Shown here piece after piece: positions 20,859 through 30,439 of a stretch of DNA of 64,000 bases; within the stretch, counting starts at the first letter, position 1; each line of letters starts with the position of its first letter. The position numbers were made by a program, and so were the translations under genes. The stretch is taken from positions 90,733,475-90,797,474 of the forward strand of contig JAKSZU010000002.1 in assembly GCA_026018925.1 (NCBI GenBank), read 5' to 3'. The notes beneath the pieces were generated by a model. That model was given only the letters and a program-made list of their open reading frames with translations, was not told the DNA's origin and searched no databases. Source of the stretch: Tupaia tana (taxonomy: Eukaryota; Chordata; Mammalia; Scandentia; Tupaiidae).

Positions 20859-20921
20859 TACATTTATGACTGCAAATATATTTAGAGAATAAACTGTCAT
20901 TGTGATTCAAATTAAAAAATG

Positions 20922-21166
20922 TTTTTAGAGAGTTTTTTGCTATAGATTGCGTGTGCTCGTTGGAGAGAGAGACAGAGACAGAATGCAAAAAATTACCCCC
21001 CCAGGGGGGATGGCCACACTACAATCCCTTCTCCTCCATTTTCCTCTTGGGATTCTGGGCATGCATGCACACATGCCTGGCAGGAGTTTAAGCCACCGGG
21101 TCTGGGACTCGAACAGTGGTTGTATGGGATTCTAGCGACGTAACCATTACGCCATCTGCTGATCCC
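20922..21166 (-). mobile_element. L-type SINE, antisense
   Basis: 'agagttttttgctatagatt' to 'gccatctgctgatccc'. The anticodon-region complement has a short deletion ('ggttgtatgggattc'). Confidence 0.92.
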
Positions 21167-21169
21167 TGA

Positions 21170-21811
21170 ATAAATATGTTTGTAACATACATGTAGTCAG
21201 TTGCTGGAACTAAAAAGGATTAGAAGCATAAACAAATAAAGGACTCTTTAAATTATTAAGAAAAGAAGTATATAAACAAGTTGAATATACTCGTTTCCAC
21301 CCAGAACTGAACGGTGTCTCCCCTTTCTGCACTTTTCTTTATTTCTCAGTCCTATGCCCCAGGAGCCCTCTCAAATGCTTCCTCCCTCAAGATTCCAACC
21401 TCTATTCTTGGCTCCCACTCCTCTCTCCAAATTAAGAGAAATCTTTGTTTCTGTTTAACTCCGGTGGCAGAACATTTGTGACATTTTCAAATTCGGCCTA
21501 TTTGGATCCACGTCTTGGGAAACAGAACTGGATCCCATTAGCACCTTTATCCTACTAATGAGCTTCTCAGCGAGGTGCTTGAGCAACAGGGTACTATTAC
21601 CTCCGCGCAGCATCGACGTGAGAAGTGATCTGAGCAATGTTTGCTGCTCCGCGTAGACTGGCCCTGGGACTGCCTGTCCATCCCTTCTGTACCCTATTCA
21701 CTATATATATTATACTCGTTTTTCTCAATTGCTGAGTGACCTTAGCCATTCACTCTAATCAATGCCAAGATGGCCTATAGTCACTGTGTGAAAATGAAAT
21801 GAAAAGGGTGG
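21170..21811. other. Unassigned sequence
   Basis: No recognised repeat or gene. Open frames here are short and unremarkable. Confidence 0.4.
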
Positions 21812-22494
21812 TGGTATAGTTTGAATGTCTTCCAAAAGTTCATTGTTGAGCCACCAGAAAGGAATTAAGAGAGTGAAAACTTGAACTAATTATGGTGTCA
21901 AAGGTGGGGCTTTGAGAAGAGATCAGTGATTGGGTGGTTAGGGTGGGGCCTCCATAATTCAGTACTGGTAGGTTTATAAGAAGAAATACAATAGAGAGAC
22001 AGAGAGACAGACAGACAGACTGACCTAGACCACAGACCACACTCCCTCTGCACACTCCGGCCATTGTCTCTGCCTCTGTGGGCCATATTGAAGCCAGCCT
22101 GATACCAGCCTCATGCCTTAGGACTTCCTGGCGATCAGAAACCTGAGTCAAATAAATCTCTATTCTTTTTTTTTTTTTTTTGGAGAGCTTTTTGCTATAG
22201 GGCGCATGCACTCACTGGACAGACAGAGAGAGACAGAAAGCGAGAAATCACCCCCCAGGGGTAATGGCCATGCCACAATTCCTTCTCCTCCGTTCTCCTC
22301 TCGGGATCTTGGGCACGCACGCACACACGCCCGGAGTGAGTTTTAAGCCACTGGGTCCGGGACTCGAACCACGGTCAACTACATGGGAGTCTAGCAACAT
22401 AGCCATTTCGCTAACTGCTGGTCCCTAAAGCTCTATTCTTTATGTCACCCAGTCTCAGGTATTTCTGTTAGCAATGCAATAATGGACTGAGACA
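21812..22494 (+). mobile_element. MaLR-type solo LTR with exact 5-bp target duplication
   Basis: Starts 'tggtatagtttgaatgtctt' and ends 'aatggactgagaca' (TG...CA), flanked by 'ggtgg' at 21807-21811 and 22495-22499. A polyadenylation-type 'caaataaatctctattc' and 'cacccagtctcagg' are in the usual MaLR positions. A SINE at 22169-22426 interrupts it; without that it is about 425 bp. Confidence 0.88.
22169..22426 (-). mobile_element. L-type SINE inside the MaLR LTR
   Basis: Antisense near-consensus copy ending 'gctaactgctggtccct'. Target duplication 'aaatctctattcttt' (22154-22168) / 'aaagctctattcttt' (22427-22441), one mismatch in 15. Confidence 0.96.
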
Positions 22495-22499
22495 GGTGG

Positions 22500-23002
22500 T
22501 TTTTAAAAGCTGTTGTTTAGAATCTTAGAATTTTTATTAATATCACTGGAAAGCTAGAGGCTCTTGGGGAGCATTTGAACGGACACTTTGGTCAATAGCT
22601 GGCTTTCTTTAATGATTTCGGGTCAATATTATGACTTTACCCTACTGACATGCTTCGAAAATGAGGCATTGAAACGACAAGGGAGACTTGGCCCTGGTTC
22701 ATCCCTTCTAATCCAATTTACCTGAGACTGAAGCAAATGTGCTTGATTAAAACATTCAGAGGTATGATTCTTAAATGGAAGACAAAATGTGCACAAAATT
22801 TTAATGTAAGATAAAGAACTTAAGCAATGTCTTGCACTGACCAATAGTTTTTTTTTATTTTTCCCTCAGTGGCCCACACTCCTTCCCATCTGCCTCAGGC
22901 ACACATTAGGAAAGACTGCGAAGTTAAGGTGCCGAGGGTAGCCCTGTGAGGACACACTGTAATCCCACGTGGGGTGTGAAAGACAGGCAACTGGAATGAG
23001 GG
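22500..23002. other. Unassigned sequence
   Basis: No clear repeat or gene. Confidence 0.4.
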
Positions 23003-23340
23003 GCAGGGCTGACCCCATGACTTAGTGGTTGAGCGAGCCAGATCCCACATGGCCAAACATGCAGCTCCAATCCTGGTCCCAGCGGGCTTGGGAAAAACTT
23101 GCTGGGCACTTGTGCATGTGTGCCCCAAATCCTGAAAGGCTGGCCAAAAGGAGAAGAAGGCTTGCAGCATCATCACACAGCAATGCGGGGTGCTTTCTCC
23201 CTCTCCCTCTCCCTCTCCCTCTCCCTCTCCCTCTCCCTCTCCCTCTCCCTCTCTCTCTCCCTCTCTCTCTCCCTCTCCCTCTTCCTCTCTCTGGTGAGCT
23301 CATGCACTATCTAGAGAATGAAAAAGAAAAACAAAGAATA
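23003..23340 (+). mobile_element. O-type SINE with expanded pyrimidine tract
   Basis: 'gcagggctgaccccatgact' head, 'tgcagctccaatcctgg', 'cttgggaaaaacttgctgg', old body, then (CCCTCT)n and end 'gtgagctcatgcactatcta'. Confidence 0.85.
23196..23291. repeat. (CCCTCT)n microsatellite
   Basis: About 12 CCCTCT units followed by interrupted CTCTCT/CCCTCT units. It occupies the place of the SINE pyrimidine stretch, so it grew from inside the element. Confidence 0.97.
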
Positions 23341-23344
23341 AAAG

Positions 23345-23976
23345 GTCAAACTATTAAAACTACTCTACTGCATTTCTGTATTAAAAATAAAGAGCTAATT
23401 ATGACTAATGATGCTCACACACCAACACACAGATCATCCCTGACATCACTGTTAGATCAGGTACTTCATGTCACTGGAAGCTCTGAGGAGGAAAGAGTTC
23501 AACATGGCAGGAGGGCGACAAAACTTCTTGTTCATGTGTCCTGTGGAGAATTTCCAGGGAGTTGCTATTTCTGTGTGACCGTGAAGTGGTTTTCAAGATT
23601 ATATTGTCAAATTTAACTGAAGCAATCGTCACAGAATAAACAGTTGAACACTAACAACGCATGTCCAGCGGACAACCAACCAGAACATACCAGAGCAGAC
23701 ATACGATCTCAGGATGATTTCTTTGTCAGCTCTAGAATGATAAGGTAAAAACTAATGACCATCTAATTACATCTTATACAAAAGTAAAAAAAAAGAAAAA
23801 AATCAAAATTACCAAAGAGAGACTAAGAACAAGGATTCACATCCACTGTCTGAAATAATGACCCCTAACTGGAGTATGTAGTATGCCTCTGAATACTAGC
23901 TATTGGCCATACAAAGCTTCCTGGAAGAGCAAAACATTTCAAACTGAGCATCTAAGATGTAAAAATAAACCCTCAT
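23345..23976. other. Unassigned sequence
   Basis: No recognised repeat or gene. The long frame at 23029-23616 is mostly SINE and CCCTCT translation and is not a gene. Confidence 0.4.
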
Positions 23977-24157
23977 GGTGCTGGCAGGTGGCGTGGTGTT
24001 TAAGGCACTGGACTCCCACATGGCCAACCACGGTTTGAGTACCGGAACTGGTGGCTTACTTTCTCACTCCCCCCCCCCCCCCCACCTCTCTGTTTATCTG
24101 TCTCTCTCTGGTCAAATTAAAAATAAATTAATAAATAAATAAATATTTTAAAAAAAA
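23977..24157 (+). mobile_element. S-type SINE next to the retrocopy tail
   Basis: 'ggtgctggcaggtggcgtgg', 'acggtttgagtaccgg', a run of about 15 C, 'tctctggtcaaattaaaaat' and (AAAT)n. It ends directly at the A-rich tail side of the IFT20 retrocopy. Confidence 0.93.
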
Positions 24158-24900
24158 CTCTTTTTTCTTTTTAACAATAATGTATTGCTTTTCCTTCCAA
24201 ACATTTGTGAATTTACAAAAAATAATAATCAAGTTTACAGGCTGCCTTGTTCTGACTAAGAATGCAAGCAGTGAATGCTGTGCTCCGCCCCGGCCAGAGC
24301 AGCTCCTGGACTGCAGGGCTGCTTGCCTGCGCTCCTCACACCGCCTCGTGTGACACACTTAGGGCGTGAGTCAAGTCACTGGAATGGTACAGAGGTTTTT
24401 GGTTGAGGGGGCTGTTTGCCTTCTTGCTATAAAAATGAAATTTTCAGATCATTTCTGAAAAATAAATTGGTCAATAAATTCATTTTGTTCTGCTTCTACT
24501 TTACACAAAGCTTCATGTTCAACCCGATACCTTTCCAGCTGCATTTTCTTTTCTGCTATTAGAGCTTGCAGTTGCTACTGTTGGGCTTCTCTCTGCTTTA
24601 CTATAGATTTGAGCAAGTTCCGAGCACCGATGGCCTTTATCTTCTCATTTTCTGCTTCTTTTGCAAGTTGGTCAACAAGCTCCATTAAACCATCAGCTAT
24701 TTTCTGAAACTGGCCAATTTTGCCCACAAAGTCCTTGCACTCTTCCATGAGCTCTATGGTTGGGTAACCTCTGAGTCCAACACCTGCAGCTTATTCAGCT
24801 CATCAAAGCGCAGCCCTGCTTCCGCCAGGATGTCCTTGGCCATAACTGTGTCCCTTTCAGGTTCCCTAGAGAAGCTGTGCTCTGAAGGAGTGACAGTGGC
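24158..24900 (-). pseudogene. IFT20: Processed pseudogene of IFT20
   Basis: Intronless minus-strand copy of the mRNA for IFT20, a small coiled-coil subunit of the ciliary intraflagellar transport B complex that also acts at the Golgi. The coding region runs from the ATG at 24843 down to TGA at 24449-24451, 395 nt against 399 expected for 132 residues. It begins [20 protein letters not shown] and ends [14 protein letters not shown] 4-nt deletion near 24757-24762 shifts the frame after EVTQ, and TAG at 24575-24577 replaces a glutamine (residue 91 by IFT20 numbering) in the QQQQ run. The rest is close to the expected protein. 3' UTR-like sequence continues to an A-rich tail (T-rich on plus) near 24160-24172. 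No intron and two disabling lesions make it a dead retrocopy. The 5' end near 24900 is approximate. Confidence 0.95.
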
Positions 24901-24974
24901 AGTCAGGAGGAGGTGTGTCATAGGAGCAAGGGTCAGGAAAGAATAAAGTCCGGTCGCTTGTCACAGGCAATGTT

Positions 24975-25090
24975 CATTCAACACACATTTCTTTAGTGCC
25001 TACTACATGCCAATACTGCTAGATGCTGGGGGTGCAAAGATGAGTGTGACGCAGTGCCCGCCCTGGAAGGCACGGAGCACAGCCACTCCA
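24975..25090. mobile_element. Ancient mammalian repeat, MIR- or L2-like
   Basis: 'ttcattcaacacacatttc', 'agtgcctactacatgccaat' and 'gatgctgggggtgcaaagat' follow a common old repeat pattern ('tttattgagtgcctactatgtgcc ... ctggggatacag'). Family uncertain. Confidence 0.45.
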
Positions 25091-25166
25091 TTTCGCCCCG
25101 CCATTCCTGTGGATGGATTTCCCCCGTGTGTCTAAAAAGAGCCCTTAAAAAAAGTAAATAAGCTTT

Positions 25167-25466
25167 GGGACCAGCAGTTAGTGTAATGGCTATGTCGCTG
25201 GACTCCCGTGTAGTTGACCGTGGTTTGAGTCCCGGACCCGGTGGCTTAAACTCACACTGGGCATATGTGCATGCATGCCCAAGATCCCAAGAGGCTTAAA
25301 CTCACACCGGGTGCATATGCGTGCGTGCCCAAGATCCCAAGAGGAGAATGGAGGAGAAGGGATTGTGGCGTGGCCATCCCCCCAGGGGGTGATTTCTCAC
25401 TGTCTCTCTGTCTCTGTCTTTCTGGAGAGCACACGCACCCTATAGCAAAAACCTCTTTAAAAAAAA
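25167..25466 (+). mobile_element. L-type SINE with 50-bp internal tandem duplication
   Basis: Normal start 'gggaccagcagttagtg' and A-rich end. The segment from 'ggcttaaactcacac' through 'gatcccaaga' occurs twice (25243-25292 and 25293-25342), making the copy longer than its relatives. Confidence 0.95.
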
Positions 25467-25469
25467 GTA

Positions 25470-26055
25470 AATACACTTTTATAATTGACATAATGAAGGG
25501 GAAGATATTTTCAGATTTTTAAATAGTATGTTTATAGAACTACTTTTAAAGCCTTGGACATAACTGATTTTCTGTTCTGCTAGATGAAGATGTAATATTC
25601 TTATATTCTCTATTCCATTTCCCCTCTTGCCATCTTCCCAATAGTTATGTCCCACTTTTAGCTAAACCAATAAAGGTATTGACATTAGTATATTTCTGTA
25701 AATAATATTTATTGCTAAAGTAATCCACTATTACCATGTTTTCTTTCTTGCAAAATGTTTTGTTGTCCTAGAATTATCATTGTTTGGGGTTGGAGCAAAA
25801 TTGTCAAGAGGTTGATTTGCCACAACAAAGAGTCTGGATTTCATTGTCCTGGGAGAACTCTAACAAGTGACAAAATGAAATTTGTGTTTGAGACAGTCAT
25901 TGCCTCAGAGTAGCCGTGGATAAGAGACTCTGTCTGCCCTGAAGTTCAGAATTTCCCAATGTTTATCCTGAAGTTCAGACCGTCCCAGATGCTTTTATCT
26001 GCAAGCTGTGCTTCCTTGGCAGCATCATACATGTATGCTATAAAAATATTGACTT
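25470..26055. other. Unassigned AT-rich sequence
   Basis: No recognised repeat or gene. Confidence 0.4.
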
Positions 26056-26307
26056 GGGGGCCAGCAGGTGACATGAAGGTTAAGGTTGCTGGATACTACC
26101 CGACTGACTGCGTGGTTGGAGTTCTGAACCCCAAGGCTTGAAAAACACACCAGGTGCATGTATGTGCATACCCAAAATACTGAGAGGAGATTGGAGAAAT
26201 GATTAAAGTGTGGCCATCTCTTCTGGACAGGGATTTTTCACTTTCCCTCTTTGTCTCTTTCTGTGCCTGGTGGGCATATATACCCTATAGAAAGAAAAAA
26301 AAAAAAG
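26056..26307 (+). mobile_element. O-type SINE
   Basis: 'gggggccagcaggtgacatg', 'cttgaaaaacacaccagg', shortened body, 'accctatagaaag' and an A tail. Confidence 0.9.
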
Positions 26308-26415
26308 ACGTGGGATAATTAGACAAATGCTGATCCCAAATCTAACTTTGAGGCACTTAAAATAGGAGGAACATAATCTCTGATAACAAATTAAGGCTAA
26401 AACATTTCTAGTATT

Positions 26416-26643
26416 GGGACCAGCAGATAGCATAGTGGTTGCATCACTGTACTCCCACATGGTCGACCGTGGTTCGAGTCTTGGACCTGGCTTTAAACTA
26501 ACGTCAGGTGCATGTGCACATGTGCCCAAGATCTTAGGAGGAGAATGGAGGAGAAGGGATTGCAGTGTGGCCCTCCCCTGGGGATGATTTCTCGCTGTCT
26601 CTCTGGAGAGCACACGAGTCCTGTAGCAAAAATCTCTCAAAAA
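26416..26643 (+). mobile_element. L-type SINE
   Basis: 'gggaccagcagatagcatag', box B 'ggttcgagtcttgg', body 'gaggagaatggaggagaagg', end 'cctgtagcaaaaatctctc'. Flanks 'tctagtat' and 'cctagtat' suggest the target. Confidence 0.93.
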
Positions 26644-26819
26644 CAATTTTTTTTCCTAGTATCACAGAAATTGAAAAGTTCAGGTCAATATAAATCTCTA
26701 AATTTCTTCACCCATTTAACAACTTCAAAAATTCGTGTCAGAACAAGCATGTATTTAAAATGTAAACTTTGAAGTTGGAAATAAAGTTGACTGGTACCTT
26801 TCAAAAGATTACAAAGATG

Positions 26820-27374
26820 GGCAGGCCCATAGCCTGGTGGTTAAAGGAGTCAAATTCCATGTGGGCAACCAGTTTGAATACAGGCAGCTTGAAAAACACG
26901 ACAGGGGGGACCAGCAGATGGCAAACTGGTTACATCACTAGTCGACCAGATTCAAGTCCCAGACCTGGCAGCTTATAATGCACAGGGTGCGTGTGCATGA
27001 GTGCCCAAAATCCTGAGAGGAGAATGGAAAGGGACTGTGGCATGACCATCCTCCCAGGGAGATCATTTCTCCCTGTCTCTCTGTCTCTCTCTCTGTCTCT
27101 CCAGTGAGCGCATGCACACCCTATAGCAAAAATCTCTCTAATAAAAAAGAAAAGAAAAAAGAAAAGAAAGAAAAGAAAGAAAAGGAAAACACTCCAGGTG
27201 CACGTGTACGTGTGCCCCAAATCCTGACAGTTTGGGGAAAGGGAGAAGGGATTTCTGTGACGACACCCTGGGGTGAGGATGCTTTCTTCCGCTTCTCTCT
27301 CTGTCTCTCTAGCTGTCACTCCTGTGAGCACACGAACCCTCTGGCAATTTTTTTTAAAACAACTTTAAAAAAAA
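26820..27374 (+). mobile_element. O-type SINE interrupted by an L-type SINE
   Basis: Outer element: head at 26820-26906, remainder at about 27187-27374 ('gtgccccaaatcctgacag', 'cacacgaaccctctggc', A tail). Flanked by identical 15-bp 'aaaagattacaaaga' at 26803-26817 and 27375-27389. Confidence 0.92.
26907..27186 (+). mobile_element. L-type SINE nested in an O-type SINE
   Basis: 'ggggaccagcagatggcaa', box-B-like 'gattcaagtcccag', end 'ccctatagcaaaaatctctc', and a (GAAAA)n-type tail. Target duplication 'gaaaaacacgacagg' / 'gaaaacactccagg' comes from the outer SINE. Confidence 0.93.
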
Positions 27375-27599
27375 AAAAGATTACAAAGACAGTTTGAATT
27401 TCAAAGGGATGGGATAGCTGGAGAAAATTTGTCTGTTGGCTTCTTTGCAGCAAGTGGAACCAAAAGAGCAACTTCCATCCCCGTTCTTAGTATCCTGTCA
27501 ACTGGCATTCAGTCTGTACTGATTTTAAAATTTGTATTATAAAAGTTATATTATTATAAACATCTTAGTATCTTGTAGTACTTTATAATTTTCCAATGC

Positions 27600-27760
27600 T
27601 TTATAAAATTCCTGTTAAGCCTTTGACAGCACAAAAAGTAGGTAAATGGGGTCGGAGGTGTGCCTACTTTCATAGATGGAGAAGTTGAGACTAAGAGGTT
27701 CTGTGGCTTGTTGGGGTTCCATAGCTGGTGGGTAGCTTCGACAGCTTGGGAGAAGAGAGT
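27600..27760 (-). mobile_element. MIR remnant
   Basis: 'catagatggagaagttgaga', 'ctaagaggttctgtgg' and 'catagctggtgggta' match the complement of the MIR core. Confidence 0.5.
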
Positions 27761-28031
27761 TTTTAACTGTCAACAGTGTATTATCTTTTCTTCCACAATT
27801 CCTCGCTTTTCCTTTCCCCTTTCACCTCCAAGTCTTTTGTTTCCTGCTTCTTCAATATGCTAGCTATATGATGATAACATTAACATTTATATTTAACATA
27901 TATTTCTGTTCTAACTGAAATTTTTTGTTTTGGTATTTATAAGTGTATATTTCTTTTGTAAAAAAAGAAATAGCCTTAAGTGATTCATTTTCAAGAATAG
28001 CTTAATAAAAGTTGCTCAACAAGCTGGTAGA

Positions 28032-28750
28032 TGTGACAACCCCAGAAAGTACACATTCCTAAAAAATTCCTGAACAAACAGAACCCAAAACCAAGTTGCC
28101 TTTGAGAAATGATGTCTCAAGATGGTGGCTGGTCACCAGCTCTTTGCTCCTTTTTCACTTTCTGGTTCTTCTCCCTCCTTAGGTCATTTGGCGGGCCTTT
28201 TTTTTTTTTTTTTTTTTTGGAGAGGTTTTTGCTATAGGGCACGTGCGCTCGCCAGACAGACAGAGAGAGACAGAGAGATAGAAAGCAGGAAATCACCCCC
28301 CAGGGGGGATGGCCACGCCGCAATCCCTTCTCCTCCATTCTCCTCTCGGGATCTTGGGCACGCACGCACACGCGCCCGGCGTGAGTTTAAGCCGCCGGGT
28401 CCGGGACTCGAACCGCGATCGACTACGTGGGAGTCCAGCGACATAGCCATTACGCTAACTGCTGGTCCCTTGGCGGGCCTTTTTCACGGGCTTGTCTTGA
28501 GCCTGTGCCTTAATACCTATTAAGGAAATAAAAAAACCCTATGCGACATTCGGGAAGATTGTATTCCCCATAGTACTCAGCCAATGAGGAACTGGAAAAG
28601 GGACCAGTGCACTAGGGAATAAATTCCTTGTAACCAATTTGGACATGTCTGCCCATCAGACACCAGGTCTTGTAAGACCCCCCCATTAAAGTCTCGCTTC
28701 CCCATACCTCAAGCCTCCGTGTCCAGTCTTTGGCATTGGAGGGGTGACCA
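28032..28750 (+). mobile_element. Retroviral-type solo LTR (ERV1-like) with SINE insertion
   Basis: Begins near 'tgtgacaaccccagaaag'. It has a CCAAT-type 'cagccaatgagg', an 'attaaagtctcgcttcccc' polyadenylation-type signal and a GT-rich 'cctccgtgtccagtctttgg' R/U5-like end, closing near 'ggggtgacca'. No gag, pol or env is next to it. No clear target duplication at these approximate ends. About 435 bp without the SINE. Confidence 0.55.
28203..28469 (-). mobile_element. Young L-type SINE inside the LTR
   Basis: Near-consensus antisense copy keeping many CpGs ('cacgcgcccggcg', 'ggactcgaaccgcg'). Identical 15-bp target duplication 'ttggcgggccttttt' at 28188-28202 and 28470-28484. Confidence 0.97.
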
Positions 28751-28761
28751 CCTTTCTCATT

Positions 28762-29000
28762 CCTTTTTATTTTATTTATTTTTTTGTTTTATGCTATACA
28801 CATGACAGAAAACATCCTGCAGTAGAGCCTTATCATTTCAGATTCTTCTTTCCTCCACTTCTCCACCCAATCGGGATCCTAGGTACAAACACCTCGCCTG
28901 GTTTTCAAGCTGGATGGGGCCAAGACTCAAACCCTGGTTGGAGATGTGAGATCTGGCTTCCTCTGTGTAGCTGAACCACCGCAATATATTGCTCGCCCTG
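28762..29000 (-). mobile_element. O-type SINE, antisense
   Basis: A (TTTAT)-rich tail, 'tttatgctatacacatgac', 'cctccacttctccacccaat', 'actcaaaccctggttgg', ending near 'gctcgccctgg'. Strongly diverged. Confidence 0.75.
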
Positions 29001-29160
29001 GTATTTATAAAGTTTATGCTCTGTGGTTCATTGAGCATTCCAAATAAAGAATATTTTAATAATTATAAATCAATATATGTTATAATAATATTTACTATAC
29101 TTTAATGTCATTTAAATATAAATTAAGATATTATAGAAATGTATTGCATTTTACTAAACA

Positions 29161-29230
29161 TTGGGTCATCAAAAAAGTCATGACACATTTTTGCATAGAA
29201 AAATACGTCAAGACTTTTCTGTCAACAGAA
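29161..29230. mobile_element. 70-bp mariner-like miniature element
   Basis: 'ttgggtcatcaaaaaagtca' at one end and 'gacttttctgtcaacagaa' at the other are imperfect inverted repeats around 'atttttgcatagaaaaat'. Same family as 46875 and 61858. TA follows the right end. Confidence 0.8.
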
Positions 29231-29348
29231 TAAATGATTTAGTAATTTTAGGTAACTATTTATTATACCTTAATATCACTTAAATATATCATTTTAATTT
29301 ATTATATTATAACAAATACATAATTTAATATTTTTAAGTTATTTTTTT

Positions 29349-29602
29349 AGAAAATATTTTTGCTATAGTAGAGTGCATGCGTTCTCCAGAAAGACAGAGA
29401 AACACAGAGACAGAAAGCTCAAAATCACCCCCCATGGGGATGGCCATGCCAGCAATCCCTTCTCCATTCTCCTCTCGGGATTTTGGGCGGGCATGCATGC
29501 ACACATGTGGGGCGTGAGTTTTAGGCCGCCCTGTCAGGGACTCAACCATGGTGGATTATGTGGGAGTCCAGCGCTCTAACCATTATGCCATCTACTGGTT
29601 CC
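29349..29602 (-). mobile_element. L-type SINE, antisense, stacked pair
   Basis: 'gaaaatatttttgctatag' to 'gccatctactggttcc'. Bounded by 'aagttatttttt' (29337) and 'aagtaataattttt' (29603-29616). Confidence 0.93.
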
Positions 29603-29616
29603 AAGTAATAATTTTT

Positions 29617-29849
29617 TTTTTTTGAGAGGTTTTTGCTATAGGGAACGTGTGCTTGCCAGAAAGACAGAGAGACAGAAAGCAAGAAATCACCCCCCAGGGG
29701 GTTGGCCATGCCGCAATCCCTTCTCCTCTCGGGATCTTGAGCATGCATGCACATGCGCCCGGTGTAAGTTTAAGTAACCGGGTCCGGGACTCTCATGTCA
29801 CTACATGAGAATCCAGTGACATAGCCATTATGCCAACTGCTGGTCTCCC
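29617..29849 (-). mobile_element. L-type SINE, antisense, stacked pair
   Basis: 'gagaggtttttgctataggg' to 'gccaactgctggtctccc'. It lies between identical 14-bp 'aagtaataattttt' at 29603-29616 and 29850-29863. Confidence 0.95.
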
Positions 29850-29924
29850 AAGTAATAATTTTTAATGTAAAATTTTCCTTTCTTATAAAGATCATCTCTT
29901 TATTTACATATAGTTCTCCACTTT

Positions 29925-30181
29925 AAAAAAATGATGTTTGCCTTAGGACATGTGAGCTTGCTGGGGAGAGAAAGAGAGATAGAGACAGTGAGAGGGAAAG
30001 TGAGAAATCACCCCCCAGGGGGGATGACCTAACAGGAATCCCTTCTTCATGTTCCTCTAGGGACCTTGGGCACCCATGTGTGCATACCGAGTGGTGAGTT
30101 TCAAGCAGCCAGTAGGGACTCCAACCATGGTCGACCATGTGGGAGTCCAGCAACGTAATCGCTAGGCCATCTGCTAGCCCT
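29925..30181 (-). mobile_element. L-type SINE, antisense, diverged
   Basis: 'tgtttgccttaggacatgtg' to 'gccatctgctagccct', with a long GAGA run and a shortened body. Confidence 0.9.
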
Positions 30182-30439
30182 ATTTCTCCCAGCTGTACCT
30201 TGAAGGTCATGGGGATATATCCTTCAAGTGGACGCCCACTCCTAAAGACAAGTCTAAATCGACCTCTGGTTTGCTTGTTCCTGTTTGAGGTTCACGTGAG
30301 TCTCAATTTCAGAAAACTTAGCACTCACAATTCTGAACGTAGACAAAAAATTAGGAGGGTCACATTAGTGCAGGGGCGACTCACTTTCCCTACAGGTTCG
30401 CTACAGGATCTGCGTAAATATCAAGCTGAGTGGATTTTT

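Noticed and set aside
19899..20870. CRISPR-like array (a repeated 14-mer with regular spacing)
   Set aside because: The 'spacers' are whole SINEs and the repeated string is a target-site duplication. This is mammalian DNA.
23029..23616. 195-codon open frame on the plus strand
   Set aside because: Much of it is SINE and CCCTCT-repeat translation (LPLPLPLP), not a protein.
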